A stretch of 64,000 bases of DNA. Origin: Ardenticatenaceae bacterium (lineage in GTDB: Bacteria; Chloroflexota; Anaerolineae; Promineifilales; Promineifilaceae). The stretch spans positions 152,254 through 216,253 of the forward strand of contig JACKBU010000006.1 of the NCBI GenBank assembly GCA_020634395.1. The letters are read 5' to 3'. Positions 44,243-53,297 of the stretch are shown here, piece after piece. Below the pieces are notes generated by a model, which did no database searches, was not told the origin of the DNA, and saw only the letters and a list, made by a program, of their open reading frames with translations. How positions within the stretch are numbered: position 1 is the stretch's first letter; every line of letters begins with the position of its first letter. Made by a program: the position numbers and the translations under genes.

Positions 44243-45249
44243 AACTCCTCCTTATAATCGGGATCATCACCAAACGAAAACAACTCATTGATGGATTGAT
44301 GCGTGTAGTTGCGGTAAATAGCTTCCCCAATGATAGGGGCAACAGACAAAATATGCATGTTCGGCGGCTGCTTTTCCGGTGGAATATAAACCGTATCCGT
44401 TGTAACAATTTCTTCGATTTGGGGAATGGAAGCCATCCGTTCCAGGGCATTGCCCAAAAACAGGCCGTGCGTGCAGATCAGGCGAATCCGCTCGATACCA
44501 CTTTCCACCAGCATCTTGCTTAAACCGACCACGGAACCGCCGGTCGCAATCTCGTCATCGTACACCAGGGCTTCCCTAAAACCCCGCACCTGCCGCCGGA
44601 TCAACCCGCCAATCTCCACTTTTGTGTCCGAAATGCGGGTTTTACTGGCCGTCGCCACCGGCAGCTTAAGGTTAGCGGCAAAGCGCGCCGCCGATTCCGC
44701 CCGGCCCATGTCGGGCGAAACCACAACCGTTTCCTCTGGATCAAACTCCCGGCCAGCCAGATAGTCAGTGAAAAGCGTGCGCGCCGTTAAGGGATCGGCC
44801 GGCACATTAAAGAAGCCATGCACCTGCGCCGAATGCAGGGTCATTGTCATGATGTGGGTGGCTCCGGCCGTGGAGAGCAAATCGGCAATGAGCCGGGCAG
44901 TAATAGAGATGCGCGGCGCATTTTTCTTATCCGACCGGGCGTAAGAAAAATAGGGGATGATGGCATGGACTTCCGAAGCGCCCGCGCTCTTGGCAATATC
45001 GCACATCATCAACAAGCCAAACAGGTGGTCACTGACGGGCGGCGTGAGTGACTGCACGATGTAGACAATGCGTCCACGCACGCTGGCGCCGAGCTGGATA
45101 TATAAATTGTCGTTGCTAAACTTGGAAAAGTGGGTCTCTTCCAGGGGCACTCCCAGGTAGCCCGTGATTTTTTGGGCCAGGGGCACGTTGGAACGGCCGC
45201 TAAAAAAGCGGACGTTCTGGACATCTAACAGAGGCTGCTTCTCTTCCAT
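44239..45249 (-). CDS. prs: Ribose-phosphate pyrophosphokinase
   Basis: A protein of about 336 residues that makes PRPP from ribose 5-phosphate and ATP. The ATP-binding part IIPYFSYARSDKKNAPRISITA and the flexible region ATHIMTMTLHSAQVHGFFNVP match Prs. The PRPP loop reads YDDEIATGGSVVGL where DDMIDTAGT is usual, a divergent form, so the enzyme belongs to a less common subfamily. I chose the ATG at 45249, seven bases after GGAGAG, though an ATG at 45285 with GAGGA is nearly as good. The next gene overlaps its stop. Confidence 0.88.
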   Translation of the reverse strand: MEEKQPLLDVQNVRFFSGRSNVPLAQKITGYLGVPLEETHFSKFSNDNLYIQLGASVRGRIVYIVQSLTPPVSDHLFGLLMMCDIAKSAGASEVHAIIPYFSYARSDKKNAPRISITARLIADLLSTAGATHIMTMTLHSAQVHGFFNVPADPLTARTLFTDYLAGREFDPEETVVVSPDMGRAESAARFAANLKLPVATASKTRISDTKVEIGGLIRRQVRGFREALVYDDEIATGGSVVGLSKMLVESGIERIRLICTHGLFLGNALERMASIPQIEEIVTTDTVYIPPEKQPPNMHILSVAPIIGEAIYRNYTHQSINELFSFGDDPDYKEEL

Positions 45250-45314
45250 GTGCGGACTCTCCTCTCCTGTGTTTGCGTCTCCCATCGTGTTATTCCTCAG
45301 TCAAAACTCTTGCG

Positions 45315-45896
45315 CTAAAAAACGGCCGTGACCTTTAGGGCTGCCTCTAAACGCTGCCGGTAGGATTCAGCCGGTATCTCCACTGCGCCAAAGCGGCGCA
45401 GGTGGGCCGTCATGTACTGCACATCTAGCAGTTGAAAATGACGCGCCCGCAAGTGGTTTACCAGGTGGACCAGAGCGACTTTGCTGGCGTCTGTCTCGTC
45501 AGAAAACATGCTCTCGCCGGCAAAGAGCCCTTGCAGGGCCACGCCGTACAAGCCGCCAACCAGACGGCCGTCACGCCAGGTCTCCACGCTGTGGGCATAA
45601 CCCAGGCGATGCAGCAGCGTATAGGCGTCTATGATTTCATCGCTGATCCAGGTTGATTCCCGCCCTGGTTTGGAAGCGGCACAGGCATGGATTACGGCCG
45701 TAAAGGCTGTATCTCGCCGCACGCTGAACAATCCTTTCTTTATAGTACGCATTAACGAGCGGGAAACATGAAATGCATCCAGCGGCAAGATTGCCCGCGG
45801 CTCCGGCTCGTGCCAGTAAATCTCGCCGTCCTCATGGGCCATGGGGAACCACCCCTGGCTGTACGCCGACAGTAGCAATTCTGGCCGCAACCGCAT
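45315..45896 (-). CDS. aat: Leucyl/phenylalanyl-tRNA-protein transferase
   Basis: A 193-residue N-end rule transferase adding Leu or Phe to proteins with N-terminal Arg or Lys, which marks them for ClpS/ClpAP. The typical parts LLSAYSQGWFPMAHEDGEIYWHEPEPRAILPL, GGLYGVALQGLFAGESMFS and LLDVQYMTAHLRRFGA are present. Length is close to the family norm though slightly short at the N-terminus. It lies between prs and the dipeptidase gene on the same strand and starts 9 bp after the latter's end. Confidence 0.94.
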   Translation of the reverse strand: MRLRPELLLSAYSQGWFPMAHEDGEIYWHEPEPRAILPLDAFHVSRSLMRTIKKGLFSVRRDTAFTAVIHACAASKPGRESTWISDEIIDAYTLLHRLGYAHSVETWRDGRLVGGLYGVALQGLFAGESMFSDETDASKVALVHLVNHLRARHFQLLDVQYMTAHLRRFGAVEIPAESYRQRLEAALKVTAVF

Positions 45897-45905
45897 GGTT
45901 GATTG

Positions 45906-47282
45906 TTAACTTTCCAACTGCGCAAATCCGGTTAAAAAGCGGATACTGGTTTCAATCCCACGGTAAAAATTCGGCAAATAAAACCGCTCGTTGGGCGCAT
46001 GAATGCGATCATCCGGCAGGCCAAAACCCATCAGCACCGTTTCTAATGCCAAAAACTCCTGAAACTGACCGACCACGGGAATGGAACCACCCTCGCGCAT
46101 GAAAACAGGTTTTTTACCAAAGCTGGCCTCGTAGGCGGTTACGGCGGCCCGCATGGCCGGAATAGTCCGGTCGGTGATGGTGGCTGGAGCGCCGCCACGG
46201 CCGTTAATCGTTACCGTCACTGTAGGCGGAACTATGGATTGAACGTACTCCTGGAAAAGCTGCGCAATTTCCTGCGGATCCTGATCGGGGACCAAACGCA
46301 TGGACAGTTTACAGTGGACGGTGGACGGCAAAACCGTTTTGGCGCCCGGCCCAGTGTAGCCGCCGATTATGCCGTGCACGTCCAACGTCGGGCGGGCACC
46401 CAGGCGTTCGACAAGCGTATACTCCGGCTCGCCCCACGCTTCTGGCGCGCCTGTTTCGGCCAGCCACGCCGCTTCGTCCAGCGGCAAACGGGACAAGACT
46501 TCGCGTTCTTCCTGGCTCAACGGCCGTACTTTGTCATAAAAGCCAGGGATCAGAATATGGCCATTCTCGTCCTTAAGCCGGGCGACGATATGGCCCAAAA
46601 CGTTCAACGGATTGTCGATGCCGCCGCCAAAACTGCCGGAGTGCAGGTCGCGCGCCGGTCCGGTGATGTCCATCAGGAGGTAACACATGCCGCGCAGACC
46701 ATACACAATGCTCGGCTGGTCGCGGCTAATCATACTCGTGTCTGAAACCAGGGCGACGTCGGCGGCCAACATTTCCTTGTTTTCAGGAATGAAGGCGCGC
46801 AAACTGGCTCCGCCGCTCTCTTCTTCACCTTCAATGATAAATTTGACGTTGACAGGCAAACGGCCGTGCGTCTTTAGATAGGCTTCCACCGCTTTCACGT
46901 GGATGAACACCTGTCCCTTATCGTCGGAAGCGCCGCGCGCGTATAAAAAATCGTTCTGAACGGTGGGTTCAAATGGTGGCGTGTGCCATTCTTCCAAAGG
47001 CTCCACCGGCTGCACATCGTAGTGCCCGTAAATGAGGACCGTGGGAGTATTTGGACCCGCATGCAGCCAATCGGCGTACACCAGGGGATGTCCGTTGGTG
47101 GGGATGATGGCGACGTTTTCCAACATGGCCGCTTTCAAGGATTCAGCCAGCCAGACGGCCGTCTGCATCGTGTCCGCCGCATGCGCCGGCTGCGTGCTGA
47201 CACTGGGAATACTTAAAAAATCTTTTAGTTCGGCAAGATGATCTGCCCGATGCTGCTGCGCATATTCCAGAGGGCTAGGCAT
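45906..47282 (-). CDS. M20-family dipeptidase
   Basis: A 458-residue metallopeptidase of the M20 family. Metal-binding parts are YGHYDVQP (His near 87), GASDDKG near 117-123, the EGEEESGG segment near 151-158 (catalytic Glu and metal ligands), and the terminal GLPDDRIHAPNE with the last His. The 200-310 region is the lid/dimerisation domain. Relatives hydrolyse dipeptides or carnosine-like substrates; no exact substrate is visible. TGGAG precedes the ATG at 47282. A divergent scpB promoter lies in the 190-bp space to the right. Confidence 0.93.
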   Translation of the reverse strand: MPSPLEYAQQHRADHLAELKDFLSIPSVSTQPAHAADTMQTAVWLAESLKAAMLENVAIIPTNGHPLVYADWLHAGPNTPTVLIYGHYDVQPVEPLEEWHTPPFEPTVQNDFLYARGASDDKGQVFIHVKAVEAYLKTHGRLPVNVKFIIEGEEESGGASLRAFIPENKEMLAADVALVSDTSMISRDQPSIVYGLRGMCYLLMDITGPARDLHSGSFGGGIDNPLNVLGHIVARLKDENGHILIPGFYDKVRPLSQEEREVLSRLPLDEAAWLAETGAPEAWGEPEYTLVERLGARPTLDVHGIIGGYTGPGAKTVLPSTVHCKLSMRLVPDQDPQEIAQLFQEYVQSIVPPTVTVTINGRGGAPATITDRTIPAMRAAVTAYEASFGKKPVFMREGGSIPVVGQFQEFLALETVLMGFGLPDDRIHAPNERFYLPNFYRGIETSIRFLTGFAQLES

Positions 47283-47474
47283 AATATTTCTCCAGTTCAC
47301 TTCATTTTGTGGTTTATGGTACCTTTCCTACTGTCGACAAGAGTCAAGGGGCGCACGCTGCCCGGTAGCATCCATTGTATCTCGTCCGGAATCTGAGGGA
47401 ACTTCGTTCGTTCGGTCTTGTCCAGGTCAGGTATAATCAACAACCGAAAGGCATTATAACTTACAGGGTAAGGA
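47283..47474. promoter_or_regulatory. Divergent promoter region, dipeptidase / scpB
   Basis: The region separates two divergent genes. A TATAAT box lies at 47432-47437 on the plus strand, 38 bp before the scpB ATG, with a weak -35 region. No palindromes or repeats stand out. Confidence 0.35.
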
Positions 47475-48017
47475 ATGACGACAGAATCTCACACACAGAA
47501 ATTAGAACTGAGCCATGCTGCATTGTTGGAGAGCATCCTTTTTGTCGCCAGCGGCCCGGTGTCCACGTCCCGGCTGGCAAAAACATTGGAAATCTCCAGC
47601 GGAGCTGTGGAATCGCTGCTGCATGATCTGGCAGAGACCTACGCAGAACGCGGGCTGCGGCTGCAGTGGACGGGCAACGCCGTCCAGCTTACAACTGCGC
47701 CAGAAGCCAGCGACGTGGTCGAACGCTTTTTAGGCCTGGAAGTGACCACGCGCATTAGCCAGGCGGCGCTGGAAGTGCTGGCGATGGTAGCCTATATGCA
47801 GCCCATCACCCGCCCACAAATTGACCAGATCCGCGGTGTAAATTCAGACGCTGCGCTGCGGACGCTGTTGAGCAAGGGGCTGGTGGAGGAAAACGGCCGT
47901 TTGGACACTCCTGGCCGGCCGATTTTGTATGGCACGACGCCGGTTTTCTTGCAGCATTTTGGGCTGGGAGGCCTGGGGGAACTGCCGCCCCTGGCGGAAG
48001 AGGAAAATGAGGAATGA
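47475..48017 (+). CDS. scpB: Segregation and condensation protein B
   Basis: A 180-residue kleisin-associated subunit of the SMC-ScpA-ScpB condensin complex, with two winged helices. It has the start LESILFVASGPVSTSRLAKTLEIS, the conserved LAMVAYMQPITRPQIDQIRGV near 100-120 and the end LEENGRLDTPGRPILYGTTPVFLQHFGL. Length is normal for the family. The C-terminus EEENEE is acidic. No scpA gene is adjacent in the window, which is unusual but not rare. An iterated palindrome lies in the ENGRLD part. Confidence 0.96.
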   Translation: MTTESHTQKLELSHAALLESILFVASGPVSTSRLAKTLEISSGAVESLLHDLAETYAERGLRLQWTGNAVQLTTAPEASDVVERFLGLEVTTRISQAALEVLAMVAYMQPITRPQIDQIRGVNSDAALRTLLSKGLVEENGRLDTPGRPILYGTTPVFLQHFGLGGLGELPPLAEEENEE

Positions 48018-48112
48018 TATGAAAACCAAAGGCGAATGCCTTTCTCTCTCTAGCAAAAAGCCGATTCCCCCTATAGTCCTATAGCTTATCTTTCGTCGAT
48101 TCGTTTAAATTA

Positions 48113-49636
48113 ATGACAATGAAAAACGAGAACAAAGGATCTCAATTACTTCTGCTGGGAGGGGTTTTAATCCTTGCCTTAATCTTTCGAATCATCAATT
48201 TAGGGGGGGAAAGCCTTTGGTTTGATGAAGCACTCAGTTATCTGGCCGCTTCGCTTTCTCCGCTCCAAATCTGGAGCAATGCCATTCAATCAAGCCATCC
48301 GCCACTTTACTACTTTTTCCTGCACTACTGGCAACAAGTCGTACCTGACCAGGATACATTTTTACGCACGTTAGGTGTCTTTTGGGATATTGCACTCATA
48401 CTTGCGACTTATGCTCTCAGTCTGGCGCTTTTTAGAAAACGGAATCTCGCATTGTTCACTGCGTTGCTCATCGCCATATCTCCTTTTCACGTTTTATACA
48501 GCCAGGAATTACGGATGTACACCCAACTAATGCTGTTCGTGGTTTTAGGTACCTTGGGATACTGGCAAGGCAAACAGACTGGCAGACGGATTTGGTGGCT
48601 ACTATTTGGCGCCAGTTTTGTATTGGCACTTTATACGCATTATTTTGCCGTTTGGACCCTAGGGGCCATCGGGTTTCACGCCCTATTGCACTACCGTGAG
48701 AAGGCAGTGCTGCAGAAAACTGTTTTAGTATCGACCATAGTAGGAGCATTAATGGTCCCGTGGGTTTGGATCGTATGGCGGAATATAGATCCAAAACTAG
48801 GGGCATTACGGCCACTCACCCAAACTTATTCATTAGATCCCCTAAAACCGTTAACCACCTTGGTCTTCCTAATTTTTGGCAAGTCGAACTATCTCTGGTA
48901 CACAGGTTTTGCAATGTTTGCCATAGTCGCTCTAGGCGCCGTTTTACTGTTAGATTGGCGACGCATCCGTCAGGAAGGTACAACTGATAACCTAGTATTG
49001 GTTCTCCTAATAATCGTAACAGGTCTTGCAGGCCCACTTTTGATCTACTTTGTCCACCCATACTTTTTGACTGAACGGACAATGGCCGCAACTTCACCCT
49101 TTCTCTTTATTATCTTAGGCTGGGGCTTAAGTAAACGGCAAAGTCCATTGCCCTACCTGGTGGGATTCACCACGGTTATTTTAGTAATAGGGACCATACT
49201 TTATCCATTCCAGCCAGCCAACAAGCCGCCTTATCGGGATGTCGTGAACTGGATAGCTCAAAATCGACAAGCCAATGACGTTATTCTGCATACCAGTGAC
49301 GGCTCCTATTGGCCAGCCTTACGATACGTCAATTGGCCATATCACGTTGTGTTAGCAGGTGATCCAGATCCGCGACGTTCCACCACAGTACATCGTTTGG
49401 TAGGCGGCGATGTGTGGACACAAGAACAGGTTTTGGAGCATCACGGCCGTCTCTGGTTGGTTGTGGCTTTAGAGCACAGTGTAGAGTGGCAGGTGGCCCA
49501 GTCGGATTATTTTTCGAAACGTTATCATTTACTCGATAAACAAGAGATCGGGGGTGTTCAAGTTTATCTATACGATCCCATAGCAAACGTCAGGAGTAAC
49601 TTATGGTCGACTTGTCAATTGTCATACCTTTGTTAA
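48113..49636 (+). CDS. GT39-type membrane glycosyltransferase
   Basis: A 507-residue GT-C fold protein with about 11 to 13 helices. The first loop ESLWFDEALSYLAA carries the acidic Asp-Glu pair that acts as base in ArnT/PMT-type transferases, followed by LYSQELRMYTQ, also typical of GT39/PMT_2 enzymes. It should move sugars from polyprenyl phosphate to an acceptor on the outside. No ribosome binding site is evident before ATG 48113. The gene is AT-richer than the mean and has a single iterated palindrome, near its end, which may point to transfer. Its last 34 bp overlap the next gene. Confidence 0.88.
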   Translation: MTMKNENKGSQLLLLGGVLILALIFRIINLGGESLWFDEALSYLAASLSPLQIWSNAIQSSHPPLYYFFLHYWQQVVPDQDTFLRTLGVFWDIALILATYALSLALFRKRNLALFTALLIAISPFHVLYSQELRMYTQLMLFVVLGTLGYWQGKQTGRRIWWLLFGASFVLALYTHYFAVWTLGAIGFHALLHYREKAVLQKTVLVSTIVGALMVPWVWIVWRNIDPKLGALRPLTQTYSLDPLKPLTTLVFLIFGKSNYLWYTGFAMFAIVALGAVLLLDWRRIRQEGTTDNLVLVLLIIVTGLAGPLLIYFVHPYFLTERTMAATSPFLFIILGWGLSKRQSPLPYLVGFTTVILVIGTILYPFQPANKPPYRDVVNWIAQNRQANDVILHTSDGSYWPALRYVNWPYHVVLAGDPDPRRSTTVHRLVGGDVWTQEQVLEHHGRLWLVVALEHSVEWQVAQSDYFSKRYHLLDKQEIGGVQVYLYDPIANVRSNLWSTCQLSYLC

Positions 49637-50559
49637 ATGAAGAAGATAATTTGAGGTTACTACACGAACGACTAACGGCCGTGTTAACCAGCTCTCCCCA
49701 CTCATACGAAATCGTCTTCGTAGATGATGGCAGCACTGACAACTCATTAAAAGTGCTGCAGGGGCTGCTTGAATGTGATCCTGATCATGTGAAAATTGTG
49801 GAGCTGCAAAGAAACTTTGGGAAAACAACAGCCATGGTTGCGGCTTTTCAAAATGCCAGGGGTAACATCATTGTTACCATGGATGCCGATCTTCAGGACG
49901 ATCCGAACGAAATCCCAGGGATGCTGGAAACGCTGAACGAAGGCAACGACCTGGTGGTTGCTTGGCGCAAAGAACGCATGGACAAGGCCAAGAAAAAGCT
50001 TTCTTCGCGCATCTTCAACAAAACTGTCTCCAATCTCGCGGGGGTTTCTTTACACGATTTCAACTGCGGCTTCAAAGTTTATCGCCATACAGTCATAAAA
50101 TCTATCCGACTATACAGCGACTTGCATCGCTTTACGCCTGTGCTGGCGGCCTGGAACGGCTTTCGGGTGACTGAACGGCCTGTCGTTCATCATCCTCGTC
50201 ACGCGGGGGAATCTAAATATGGAACTGGCCGTGTATTGCGTGGGTTTATGGACCTGATTATGGTTCTTTTTATCACCCGTTTTTTACGGCAGCCGCTCCG
50301 GCTGTTTGGCTGGCTGGGTGTCGGTGTATTTAGTTTAGGCGTACTGCTAAATGTTTATTTTGCCACCTTGTGGCTGATCCGTTTTTTAGGGCTGGCTGCT
50401 ATAGCGCCAATTGGGACACGGCCGTTGTTTTCCGTGGGTATTCTAAGTCTAATTTTAGGCATCCAGCTCATTTCAATTGGCTTATTGGGTGAAATGATTC
50501 GCTATTTTACCTACCGTCCCAGTGATGAATATGTGATCCGAAAGGTGTGGACAGCATGA
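49603..50559 (+). CDS. GT2 polyprenyl-phosphate sugar transferase (DPM/GtrB-like)
   Basis: A 318-residue enzyme. The GT2 catalytic domain covers 1-230 with IVIPLLNEEDNLRLL, the FVDDGSTDNS motif near 40, DADLQDDPNEI near 93-103, and a C-terminal pair of transmembrane helices at 230-295. This is the layout of GtrB/DpmA/ArnC-type enzymes that load a sugar from a nucleotide donor onto polyprenyl phosphate. It likely supplies the GT39-type enzymes nearby. GGAG precedes the ATG, which lies inside the previous gene; the next gene overlaps by ATGA. Confidence 0.92.
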   Translation: MVDLSIVIPLLNEEDNLRLLHERLTAVLTSSPHSYEIVFVDDGSTDNSLKVLQGLLECDPDHVKIVELQRNFGKTTAMVAAFQNARGNIIVTMDADLQDDPNEIPGMLETLNEGNDLVVAWRKERMDKAKKKLSSRIFNKTVSNLAGVSLHDFNCGFKVYRHTVIKSIRLYSDLHRFTPVLAAWNGFRVTERPVVHHPRHAGESKYGTGRVLRGFMDLIMVLFITRFLRQPLRLFGWLGVGVFSLGVLLNVYFATLWLIRFLGLAAIAPIGTRPLFSVGILSLILGIQLISIGLLGEMIRYFTYRPSDEYVIRKVWTA

Positions 50560-51182
50560 CACAAGCAAGTGATGAGCGAGCAACGCATGGCAACCGACAA
50601 AAACATGAGAACCCTAACCCCCTGCAGAAGCAGTTAATTGAGCGTTTTCACCGGCGGGTGGCGGCTTTGATCAAAGAGACGGGCGCGGCGCGACTGCTGG
50701 ACGCGGGCTGCGGCGAGGGGTTTGGTTTGCGGCACTTGCTGAAAGAAGGGGTAACGGCCGTCTACGTAGGCTCAGATATCAGCCTGGAAGCGTTGCAATG
50801 GGGCCGCCAGAATGTGCTGCCAGGCCTGCCAGCAGCGGCAGCCGACGTGCATCACCTGCCTTACCCAAATGACACCTTTCCACTTGTTATGTGCCTGGAG
50901 GTATTGGAGCACATTCCTGATTCGGCCGTGGGACTGCGGGAACTGGCGCGGGTGTCGTCGGAATTTGTCATTTTTAGCGTTCCCCACGAGCCATATTTTC
51001 GCGGACTGAACTTTTTACGTGGCAAGCATTGGTCACGTTGGGGCAATGATCCAGAGCACCTGCATACTTACTCGGGACGGGCTCTCAAACGAATGGCCGG
51101 GCGCGTACCTGAGATTGAAGTGCTCGGACATGAATATTCATTACCCTGGCAAATTATTCTGGCACGGAAAACAGGAGTTTGA
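50556..51182 (+). CDS. Class I SAM-dependent methyltransferase
   Basis: A 208-residue methyltransferase with motif I RLLDAGCGEGFGLRHLL near 45, acidic strand 2 (GSDISLEALQ), and VMCLEVLEHIPD as motif IV. It resembles methyltransferases of the UbiG type found in glycan or lipid clusters. The ATG at 50556 overlaps the stop of the GT2 gene (ATGA), so it is coupled with it. The acceptor is probably the lipid-linked sugar or a precursor, which is inference. The motif-rich segment around 50754 contains an iterated palindrome. Confidence 0.9.
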   Translation: MTQASDERATHGNRQKHENPNPLQKQLIERFHRRVAALIKETGAARLLDAGCGEGFGLRHLLKEGVTAVYVGSDISLEALQWGRQNVLPGLPAAAADVHHLPYPNDTFPLVMCLEVLEHIPDSAVGLRELARVSSEFVIFSVPHEPYFRGLNFLRGKHWSRWGNDPEHLHTYSGRALKRMAGRVPEIEVLGHEYSLPWQIILARKTGV

Positions 51183-51276
51183 GAGACACGCGCGATGGGA
51201 ACAGCCTCATCGATGAGAGAAAATACGGCCGTAAAACACAAACCAAATTCCTCATTATCAGTCTTTTCTCCCTAAC

Positions 51277-53253
51277 ATGATTAACATGCTTCCGTTGCAA
51301 CGCCGACTTTATAAGTTGAAAATGCGTTTCCCCAAAACTGTAGAATATCTTCCACCGCTTTACTACCTTTTTCTAGGGGGAATTGTTGTACTTGCAGCCA
51401 TAGGTTTGGCCTGGTTAAGCGTGGCGCAATATCGGGGTTATAACATGGGCTCCTTTGATCTGGGGAACATGAGCCAGGCAATCTGGTCGGCCACACAAGG
51501 ACGGCCGTTGGTCTTCACCACGGCGGGCATTGTCTGGAGCCGGCTGTCATTACACGTAGAACTCATTTATTTTCTGATTGCGCCTCTTTACGCCTTACGG
51601 CCGTCACCAGAAACGTTACTCATTCTCCAGGCGATTCTTTATGCAGTTGGAGCCTGGCCGCTTTTCCAGTTTGCCGCTCGCCGTCTAAACCACGCGGGAG
51701 CAGCGCTGGCACTAACGGCCGTTTACCTGCTCTACCCTGTAGGGCAAACGGCCGTGCTCTTCCACTTCCACGGCGATACCCTGGCAATCCCTTTTCTCCT
51801 CTTCATGCTAAATGCTCAGGACAAAAAAGCCTGGCGTTCTTATGGAATTTGGCTATTGCTTGCTCTGAGCTGCAAATTCTACGTCGCGATACCTGTTGCC
51901 ACTGTGGGCATCATCCTTTGGTGGCAGGGTGAACGAAAAGCAGGTTTGCTAACTTTTCTGGTGTCTGCCGGTTGGGGCTGCACGGCCTTTTTCTTGATTC
52001 GCCCCCTGTTTGCGTCTCCTGAAGCCGCCCAAACCGGCGCTTCCATCGACTACTACCTCAGCTACTACTTCAACCAGTTCTTCACGTTGGACACAACCCT
52101 GTTGATTCGGCTTACCAATGCGCTCATCGTTTTCGCTCCTGTCTTATTGGTAGCCATCCGTGCTCCAATGTGGCTGCTGCCGGCGGCATCCATCGTCATC
52201 CCCGTCATGTTTAGCAACAGCCCAGGTCCATCGTTTGACTATCGCTATCATCATTACGTCCTGGCTGTGCCATTCCTCATGACAGCGGCAATCTATGGAC
52301 TAAGTCGCTTACGGCAAAAGGCCGAATCGGTAACTCCACCTCAAAAATGGCTAAATTATGCCTGGCTAACGCTGGCTTTGACCCTTCTTCTTAACGCCTT
52401 ACTGGTGAATACGCCACTGAATCCCTTTTTTTACCTCGCTTCACCGGGCAGTCGCATGGGGATGGACGAAACCAGTTATGGGCTTACTGCACGAGACGCA
52501 TTTAAAGATTCATGGTTGGTGAAAAATGTACCCGATGCCCGCCCAGTAGCGGCTAGTGCCCAGTTAGGACTCCATCTTGTTAATCGTCCTGTTTTGTTTA
52601 TCACCCATAATAAGTTCCAGGCTCTTGCCGATTATCTGCCAAAAGTGGACTACGTAGTGGTAGATGCCTTAAACGATTTTGTTGTCTGCAGCTCGAATGA
52701 AATCAGCGAAGGCGGCATGGCTATAGACTATGACATCATCAGCCAGTTAGCTGGAGAGCCGGACTTTAAGCTTTTGCACGTGGAGGACGGTCTGCTGCTG
52801 TTTGGGCGTGAAGGGGAAGGACTGGAAATAAACACGGCCGTCGATGAAGCACAGCCAATAACCGAAAGCCTGACCCTATTCAATGATTTCATCGGCTTAA
52901 GAGAAGCACACGCAGCTTCTTTAGGCAACGGCCGTTACCGCCTAACTTTCACCTGGCAAGCGTTAAAAGACCTGTCACACTCTCCTACTCTCATCGCCGT
53001 GTCCCGAATAGAAGGTATGCCAACAGCACGTTTCGTCCACTTACCCTCACTGGCTGTCCATCCCACACCGACATGGCAAGCCGGACAAATCATTGAAGAA
53101 ACCTTCGACATTCAGCTGCCAGCGTCTATTCCACCTGGCCGCTTTCCCTTGTTGACCGCCTGGTATGACACAACTAATTGCTTCGCAGCCAAGACGGATG
53201 CAAACGGCCGTGTTGGCGTCGAAGTCCACACTGGGTGGGTGGACCGGCCCTAG
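51277..53253 (+). CDS. DUF2079 family membrane protein
   Basis: A 658-residue protein with about 11 to 13 transmembrane helices in the first 430 residues and a soluble C-terminal part. The segment YNMGSFDLGNMSQAIWSATQGRPL, with the Phe-Asp-x-Gly before helix 2, is the DUF2079 hallmark; these are putative GT-C glycosyltransferases. HFHGD (about 165) adds a possible acidic site. It is in the same orientation as the other sugar genes, 94 bp after the methyltransferase. It contains seven iterated palindromes. Confidence 0.85.
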   Translation: MINMLPLQRRLYKLKMRFPKTVEYLPPLYYLFLGGIVVLAAIGLAWLSVAQYRGYNMGSFDLGNMSQAIWSATQGRPLVFTTAGIVWSRLSLHVELIYFLIAPLYALRPSPETLLILQAILYAVGAWPLFQFAARRLNHAGAALALTAVYLLYPVGQTAVLFHFHGDTLAIPFLLFMLNAQDKKAWRSYGIWLLLALSCKFYVAIPVATVGIILWWQGERKAGLLTFLVSAGWGCTAFFLIRPLFASPEAAQTGASIDYYLSYYFNQFFTLDTTLLIRLTNALIVFAPVLLVAIRAPMWLLPAASIVIPVMFSNSPGPSFDYRYHHYVLAVPFLMTAAIYGLSRLRQKAESVTPPQKWLNYAWLTLALTLLLNALLVNTPLNPFFYLASPGSRMGMDETSYGLTARDAFKDSWLVKNVPDARPVAASAQLGLHLVNRPVLFITHNKFQALADYLPKVDYVVVDALNDFVVCSSNEISEGGMAIDYDIISQLAGEPDFKLLHVEDGLLLFGREGEGLEINTAVDEAQPITESLTLFNDFIGLREAHAASLGNGRYRLTFTWQALKDLSHSPTLIAVSRIEGMPTARFVHLPSLAVHPTPTWQAGQIIEETFDIQLPASIPPGRFPLLTAWYDTTNCFAAKTDANGRVGVEVHTGWVDRP

Positions 53254-53297
53254 CCAGGCGCACAATCATGGCGGGGTATTTCAAAATAAGAAGACCT

